Shown: positions 48,601-57,600 of the stretch, piece by piece
Position numbering within the stretch: position 1 is the stretch's first letter
How the letters are laid out: each line of letters starts with the position of its first letter
From: Castor canadensis
Lineage: Eukaryota; Chordata; Mammalia; Rodentia; Castoridae
Assembly: GCF_047511655.1 (NCBI RefSeq)
Contig: NC_133390.1
Span: forward strand, 88,853,583-88,917,582
Length of the DNA stretch: 64,000 nucleotides
Direction of reading: 5' to 3'
Notes under the pieces: generated by a model
Told to the model about the DNA's origin: nothing
Seen by the model: the letters and a program-made list of their open reading frames with translations, nothing else
The model's database searches: none
Position numbers and translations under genes: made by a program

Positions 48601-51600
48601 GAAGAATGACATTAAACCTATATAGGTAGCTTTGGCTAGTAACATTTTAGTAGAATTATTTCTTCTAATTCATGAAACAGGACATCTTCCAATTTGTTTG
48701 TTTTCTTTATAATTTCTTTCATCAGTATTTAATAGTTTTCAGTATACAGACAGATCATCTCCTTGGTTAAATTTATTCCTAAATATTCTATTCTGTTTGT
48801 TGCTATTGTAATTGGGATTTTTAAAAATTCATTTTTAGATAGTTCATTTAGTGTCTAGAAATCAGCTGATTTTTATATTGATTTTCTGTCCTACAACTCT
48901 ACTGAGTTAATTAGTTATAACTTTTTTTGGCAAAATCTGTAGGTTTTCACAAAGTTTTTTTCTTTAATTTTGTTGCTATTAACATTTGAATGCAAGGCTT
49001 CTTGCTTGCTAGGCAAGTGCTCTACCACATAGCCATGACCCCTGCCAGACCTAGGTTTTTGCAGATTTTTTTTTTTTTTTTTTTGGTGAGACGAGGGTTA
49101 GCGTTTAGGGCTCCACACTTGCAAAGTAGGCACTATACCACTTGAGCCACACCTCCAGTCCATTTTGTTCTGGTTATTTTGGAGATGGGATCTCATGAAC
49201 TATTTGCCTGAGGTGACCTTAAACTGCTATCCTCTATATCTCAGCCTCTCTAGTAGCTAGGTGTAAACCACCATTGCCCAGTTCATAAAGTCTTAATGAA
49301 GGAAACAATTCATGTCTTAGAGTTTCTGTCTTAACAATTTAGATTAACAGTGCCATCAGGAGCATATTTGTAGGTAGGAGGATGATATGTTTAAATCTCC
49401 TGAGATTTTTCCAAATTCTACCAAGCTTGTTATGATTTTCATGAGCACATTATACATATGCATCAACTTTCCTTTACTATTTATTTATTTATTTATTGTT
49501 TTTGTGGTGCTGGGATTGATTGAGCTGAAGGTCTCCCGCTTGCTAGGCAAGTGCTCTACCACTCGAGTCACACCCTCACTACTCAATTTAGCTTGAATCT
49601 TGTGATGTGTTCTTCCTGAGCAGGTCTACTGATATTAGATACTTCCACATTTACTTTCAACACATAAACATAGATCTTGATTACTTGCTGTTTTTATAAA
49701 ACAAAGCCACTTGAAATTTGATATGATAATCAGTAAGGAAATCTGTAAATATAAATTAATTACAAAAAGTTACTGTTTTTATGGATGTGATGCCCACTTA
49801 AAGTGGGCAGAATAGAACATCTCAGAAATGAATTTATAAAATAGAGTAAATATATGATTTTTGTCTGTTAACTGATAAATAGCTGGATTCTTTAAAAGCC
49901 ACTGTGAATAGAACTTCCAGTGAGTTAGAAGCTCTGAGGAGAAATATTTCCAAAATCAAGAAGGACATTCATGAAGAAACAACAAGGTAAGAAAAAAGCT
50001 ATTTAAATATTTTTTACTAGAAAAGTATTACATAAGAATATTTTTGGTTAAATAACTATAAAATTATAACTACTTACATTATTAAGCTTCAAAATTTCCA
50101 GGCTGCACACAGTGATTCAAGCCTGTAATCTTAGCTACTTAGGAGGCAGAGATCAGGAGGGTAATGGTTTGAAGCCAGCCCAGGCAAAAGTTAGCATGAT
50201 TCCCATCTCAAACAATGGTTGGGCATGGTGGCATGCACCTGTCATCCCAGCTATGTAGAGAAGCACAAATAGGATTGTGGTCCAGGTTGGCTGTGTACAA
50301 ATCAAGACCCTATATCAAAAATAATCAATGCAAAAAAGCTAGCGGAGTGGCTGAAGTGGTAGTGCACCTACCTAGCAAGTGCGAGGCCCTGAGTTCAAAC
50401 CCCTGTACCACAAAAAAAAAAAAAAATCCTGTCTTTTTTATCATAAAGGCTTAAGAACAATATTTTTCATAGCTTATTAGATGTAAGTGGTAATAAAAAG
50501 GTCTATAGTAAATGAAACCTTCAAATTATATAAAGAAATTTTAAGATAAACTATGCTTTGTATTAAATGCTTTTAGGGCATGTTTTCTGTCTTTTCTTTA
50601 TAAATCCTATTTAGGTTACAAAAAATGAAAAGTAACAATCAGATTGTAAACAAAAAATTAAAACACATAACTGAGAAAACCATGACTATAGAAGAGAAAG
50701 CTACCAATTTGGAAGATATGCTGAAGGAGGAGGAAAAAGGTGTAAAGGTAGAGTTTATTTTCAATGTTTAAAAACTCATAGCACACTTAACAATAGTAAG
50801 TAAATTAGTCTCTTTGGATGGGAGGACTAGGAGGTCTTGTAAGAGACTATACTATGGTTAGCATTTAACTTGATGTCTTCTTTTAAAGGCAGCCCTTCAC
50901 TGTGCCCTGAAGTCTATTTCTTTCCAAAGTCTATAGCATTCACACCCCATGTCTTTTGGTATATTGCATACCAACCTTGAAAAATGCCCTTTTTAATAAT
51001 AATTTCTACTTCATTATCACTTTATTATATTTGTTTGTGATCAAATTCCCCTGATGGTCCAAATTCACTATCAGTTACTGTTTCTTTAACCCCTTACAAT
51101 CTGGCACCATTCTTTTGCAAATGGACTCCTAGAGGGTTGCACATGGAAAGAGGCCAACTAGAAGGAAGTATGAGTGGTGGGAAGGCCAATAGTGTGCTGA
51201 TGTGCTGATGGTGGCCCCTACCACCTCACAAAAATCAATACTTTTGTATTGTGGCTGAAGTGGTAGAGTGCTTGCCTAGCAAGTATGAGGTCCTGAGTTC
51301 AAAGTACTACCACCAAAAAAAAAAAAGAAAAAAGAAATGAGCCAGTAGTTAGTTAAATTTTCAAGAATTTTGTAGGTTGACTGCTAGATACAACTACTAT
51401 TTAAAAAGTCAATTTATATATACTTACAGTTAAATTACATTCAACACAAAAGTAGTGAATACTCAGGACTCATTACTTCCAAATCACTTTACTATGATAT
51501 GTACTCTTTTTTTTTTGCAGTACTGGGACTTGAACTCAGGGCCCTCACCTTGAACCACTCCACCAGCCCTATTTATGTGAAGAGTTTTTCAGCATAGGCT

Positions 51601-54600
51601 CTTGTGGCACTCTATGCCCAGGCTAGTTTTGAACTGCAATCCTCCTGATCTCTGCCTCCTGACTAGCTAGGATTACAGGTGTGAGCCACCGGCACCCGGC
51701 TATATGTACTCTGGAGGTTAAAATTACTTACATCTCTTATATCTGCATGGTGGAAATAGCACATAATGGTCTGCTTCGATGTATCTTTTCCCAACTCTGT
51801 ATTTAGTGGAATCATGTTAGTAGCTTGAACTTGGCCATTGTAGTAGTGGAAGTCATATTCTCTCTGTAACACCCCCCCACCATTGACTGGAAAGCTGCTG
51901 GTTAAACATTTACCTGCTCAACAGTTGATAGTACCCAAAAGGGTGATGCCATTTCTTCCCCATTATACCCTCACAACTTCAGTAAACGTTGTGAACTTAA
52001 AACTGTGTATCTCCAGTGATTTAATTTCCTGAGTAACCAGTGGGGTGGCTTAGATCTATTGCTAGGGCAGTGTGATACAGGAATACTACTAACCTAGTCT
52101 ACTAGCATAGATAATAAGAAATGTTGGGAATTTGTTGAAATTGTGGGAACTTTTTTTTTCAAGGGCTAAAATTGGTGGGAACATCTCAAGTTTGTTTATT
52201 TTTTGGTGGTACTGGGGTTTAAATTCAGGGCCTTATGCTTACTAGGCAGGCATTCTACTACTTGAGCCACTCCACCACTTTTTTTGTGTTGGGTATTTTT
52301 GTGATAGGGTCTCGTGAACTGTTTGCCCAGGGTTGCCTTCGAACCTCTATTCTCCTGATCTCTGCCTCCTGAGTAGCTAGGATTACGGGTGTGAGCCGCC
52401 AGTGCCCAGCTTCAAATTTGTTTATGAGCACCTGAATTATAATGTTCATATAAATAAAACATTTCAAGATATTATAATTTCATTAACCACTTTATTTCTT
52501 ATTATCAGGAAGTGGAAGTTCAATTGAACATAGTGAAAGATGTGCTATTTAAGAAAGTTCAGGAGTTACAGACTGAGACAATGAAGGAAAAAGCTATTGT
52601 ATCAGAAATCGAAGGAACCCGTTCCTCTCTGAAACATCTCAACCATCAATTACATAGACTGGATTTTGAAACCTTGAAGCAGCAAGAAATTATGTACAGT
52701 CAGGTAAATGTTACTCTTGTGAATATCTTCCATATTGATTTATTATAGTTGTGGTGATCAAGATACCCCAGAATAGAGCTGGGCATGGTGGTGTACACTA
52801 TAATTCCAACACTTGGGAGACTGAGGCAGGAGGATCTTGACTTTGACGCTAGTATGAGCTACATAGTGATCTCACTATAGCCAAATGGCTATAGTGAGAT
52901 CCGGCCTCAAACAACAACAAATCTTAAGATACCTCAGTATCTTAAGAAAACGAAGATTTCTGAGTAATCTTTTTGGAAGGGTAAACAGATGCTGACAGTT
53001 GGATATCATGTTAGGTCAGTAGAAGATTGAGGGAGCTTAATTTCCGCCCCTGCAATCTAAAATAAACAGGCAAGGGGAAAGACAATTCTAGTGAGGGAGG
53101 ACCATGTTTTAAAAGTGCCTGGAGCAGCTAGACCTAGAGTAAAACAAAACTCATGGACTATCTGAAATCTAGAAACACTGGATGTTGATTCTTACTTGTG
53201 CAAACAGGTATCCCATGCCTCCCCCCATCCCAGGCCAATAGATTGAATACATTTTTTGATGTTTCTGTATTTTGCTTGACACACACGTTATTTATATTCA
53301 TGTTAATTTCTTAACATCCTCTCTTCACATCTTAATTGTCTCATCTAATATATTCTTAGTTTCTCACATTACAGATGCAAAAGTGTAATTTTTAAAGCAA
53401 TTCCTTACAGGTTTATCATATTTGAGCCTTTCATGGCATTTGTGACTGTCCTTTTTGCATCTTTTAGAAAATATACCATCAAAAGTCCATATCCATGTAT
53501 ATCCAGGGGATTTTCTGGGGCTCTATTATGGTAATATTTTACATATCCCTGAATGCATTATACTTTCAGATTATTTCTATGTCTTTCCCATGTACCCTGA
53601 TTGAAGAATAGTTGGTTGTGGCTCCCTTAGAGTATGAAGGATTTTATCCTGAATTACTAAAGAACTAAAGTGACTTTAAATGATGATGTTCAGGCTAAAC
53701 CCAAGAAAGTATTTACTGTTTGTATATTTAAAGAGATGCTTTTAATTTTTTGTATCCCGTTACTAACTTCTTTTTAAAAATCATTAACAGGATTTTTACA
53801 TTCAACAAGTGGAACGAAGAATGTCATGGCTAAAGGGAGAGATTAATTCAGAAGAGAAACAAGCCCTTGAAGCAAAAATTGTTGAACTTAAGAAATCATT
53901 GGAAGAGAAAAAATCCACATTTGACCTTTTGGAAACACAGATCAAGAAGCTTCATGTAACTTAGCCAAAAACTTTTTTGTTTTCAATATCCTGGTTATTA
54001 GTTATTTTCTTTTAAGTCAATATGTTCCTAAGACTAATTTGGTCAGGATCATTGCCAAGCTGGCCACATAACTAACAAATATATGAAATGTTCCCATGGA
54101 TTGAGCAGTGTTGTATTACATGCCTCTAGTATTTTATTTCACTTAACTCTTATAAATGTCTCATGAGGAACAAATTATTTATTATCTGTTTTTTCCAGGT
54201 TAAGTAACTTGTCCAATGTTATAGCTTGTACAAAAGAGGTAAAGGTTTGGCAGGTGATTCACTTGACTCTACAATACTCATAAAGAGTATACGATTTAGA
54301 ACACTGATAACTTGATTATCCCTTACCTCTGAAATGCCATCTAAAAGAAGCTATTCCTTATGAGTTGTCTGTTAGTGTTACCCCGTTGCATTTCCAGTAA
54401 GGTGACAACATCCTTCATCTTTAGGAATTTTATTGTTTATTGTAATGTAAACTTACGTTAAAAAATTAATTGGAGAGTAAGCCAGGGAGTGAGAGTGTAC
54501 ATGCTAACAGGGTGAGAACTTGGCCTGGTTTAAATGTTATTTGCAGCTGGAAAGACTAGTGATGAGTTAGTTCCCTCTAGTGGTTATGTGTAGAATTGCC

Positions 54601-57600
54601 CCCAAATGCCTTTAGGGCTGCTTAAAAAAAAATAATAATAAGATTGAAAAAATTTGGTTTGGAGTAGTTTGTATTTTGCTGAAATATTTTTAAACTGTCA
54701 CCTTGATTTACTAGAAAATAACACTAACTTTAGGATCAAATAAGACTTGTTCTGAATTTCAAGTTTATACTACTATGGCTATTTTAACTTTCCTGACCCT
54801 TAGCTTACTTGTTTGCTAAATAAAAAAGAAAATATTTAATGTTATTTTAGGTCACTTGGGGAAACTAGAAACAATGCATTTCTTATCACAGTGCTTTTAG
54901 TGAATAATACGTAGTATTGATTATTCACAATACTAGAATAGAGGCTCTTAGTACTAGAGAATGGGAGGAGGAGGATTTTTGTATATGAACATGTTTCTTG
55001 ACCCTGGCCTTGATTTGTCTGTTTTGTTGTGTGGGGATGCTTACGGTTCTTTCCTCTTTTAACTATCCTTGTTGCTTCTCCATCATACACTTGCCTAGCG
55101 CTTATGACTATCCCAACTCTGGTTTTAACAGTTAAATTAAAAGAAAGGCAAGTGAATTTAAAAAATTGAAGCAAGTTAACCTAATGAGGATTTGTACTTC
55201 TCAATAGTAGCATCAGATTGTAAGGTCATCCTTTAAATCCTTTTCCATGCTACTCCATTTCTTATTTCACATAACAGAGACCAACTTCTTCAGGTTGAAA
55301 GTAACATTAAATTTTAATTCTTATTTTTTCAAATGTAGTTTTTGACATTATACTTTTATGCCAGTAATTTCTCTTTCCTTACTATCTGGCTGCAATCTTA
55401 AGTCCTGATACTTTAGAGAGAAGGAGGAGGGTGAACAAGAGGGAGGAGAGAGGGGGGAGTGGGGAAAAGGAGGTGGGGAGAGAGAAGAAAAGAAGAAGGA
55501 GGGAGAGGAGAAGGAGGAGGGGAGGGAAAGGAAGAAAAAAGGGAAGAGGAGAGGAAAAAAGGGAGGGGAGAGGGGGAGGGAGAGACTGAGAATGAATGAA
55601 TGAAGGAATGAGAGTGAAAATGATTATGTTAAAACTAGAAAGTTTCAATTTAGGAACCAAGAAGGGACTATGAACACAAACCTTATTCTGGGTTCTGAGT
55701 AGGAAGAGGGATACAAACCAAACTAGAAAAGTGCCATCTGCTATGTGAGACCTACTCATGCATCTGATATAATTAGGGCTTATCAAATATTTCTCTCTTT
55801 AGCAATATGCAGTTATATAATAGCAGCTGGCATTTACATGGCACTTCTGTGTGTGAAGCACTGTTGGATGTTCTCTTTGAAAGTAACTTCCTTAATTCTC
55901 ACAACTCAGGAGGTAGGAATTTCTCTCATCTCCACCATAGAGATGAGGAAACTGATGGAGAGTAGGTTGTCCACCAGAGTCAGGTGGCTAATATGTAAAA
56001 GGGGCATCTGATTTTAGAGTTTATACTGTTAACCAGAACACTGTGCTTTCTTAGACTGGTAATTTTTTCACCATTTGGGACTTGGATAAAATCAAACTAA
56101 TGAGCAATGAGTGAACCCTGCAATGAACTGAAATGCATGCTCTCTTTTCCTCATAAGTGGCAAGCACTTCAAAATTCGGGAACCGTATATAATATTTGAA
56201 CTGGAACCACACATCATATTTCCTAGAATTATTGAACTCAGACTAAATCTTAAACATCAATAGATGATAATGAAAATGTTTCTGTGTACTGTCCATGTAT
56301 ATTAGAGATATAACAGGATGAGATATCTGGTTATTAAAATATTTAGAGTATATAACTAATGTAAGATGTTTATTATAATATTACTTATATATATTTAAAA
56401 CATTCTTTTATATACCATTTCATTTTTTTACAGAATGATCTTTACTTCATCAAGAAGTCAAATAGTAAAAATTCTGATGAAAAACAGTCTCTCATGACTA
56501 AAGTAAATGAACTAAACCTTTTCATTGACAGATCTGAGAAAGAACTTAATAAAGCCAAAACTTTTAAGCAGGTACAATAAATTATATTCATGTATAGTTT
56601 TTAAAGTCATATGTTTTCATGTTAATTGTAAAAAATTAAAATGCAGCAAATGACACAGAAGAAAATAATTCATTCTGATCACAATACACAAGATAGAATT
56701 TTAAGTTTTATTATTTCCTCCCAGTCTTTTCAAAAACTATGTATTATAATTATAGGCATTTTATATATTATACATGTTTCCTAAATATTAACTGCTCTTT
56801 AAAAGATAATTCTTGAAGACTGCCTACAAGTACATTGCATGAAGTTACCATAAGTTATTTAAGCATCATTTGTTTTTTTGGATATGCTTGTTTCCACTGT
56901 TTGGCTGTCATACAAAAGTGCTATTGTGTACTGTGCACATGCATCATTATGCAGTTGTTCAATTAGTTTCTTGGGATAAATTTGTAGATGTATAATTGTG
57001 GTTCAAAAATGAATATTTTTAGTGTCTTGAAACTGTTTTAAAGCCAAATTGTCCTCTTTAGAGTTCAACTAATTCCCTCACCAGAAGTATGCAAGCATTT
57101 TACCACTGAGACTGGATATTCTAATTTATAAAACACTTTCCAATTTGATAAATATGGCATCTTGATATTTCTGTTTTGTTTCATACATGCAGACATTTTT
57201 TTTTAGCAGTACTGGGGGTTGAATTCAGGACCTCACATTTACTAGGCAGGTGCTCTACCACTTGAGTCATTCTGCCAGCCCTGTTGATGTTGGTTGTTTT
57301 TGAGGTAGGGTCTTGCTTTATGTCATGGCTGGCCTGAATTTTGATACTCCCATTTGTGCTTTTCTGCACAGCTAGGATGACAGGAGCATGCCACTGAGCC
57401 TTGCCATTAGTTGAGATGGGGTCTTGCGAACTTTTTGACTGGCCTTGAACTGTGTTCCTTTTCATCTCTGCCTATCCAGTAGTCAGGATTACAGGCTCGA
57501 ACCACCGTATGTGGCCCATACATGCATGTTTTAATTGGTGACATTTTAAGACTTTTTCTTTAAAGATAAAAATTTAAAACGTTTATGATTAAATAAAAAT

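Noticed and set aside
55382-55786. 134-codon minus-strand open frame rich in Leu, Pro, Ser and Phe
   Set aside because: It is the translation of the reverse of a polypurine tract; composition alone keeps it open.
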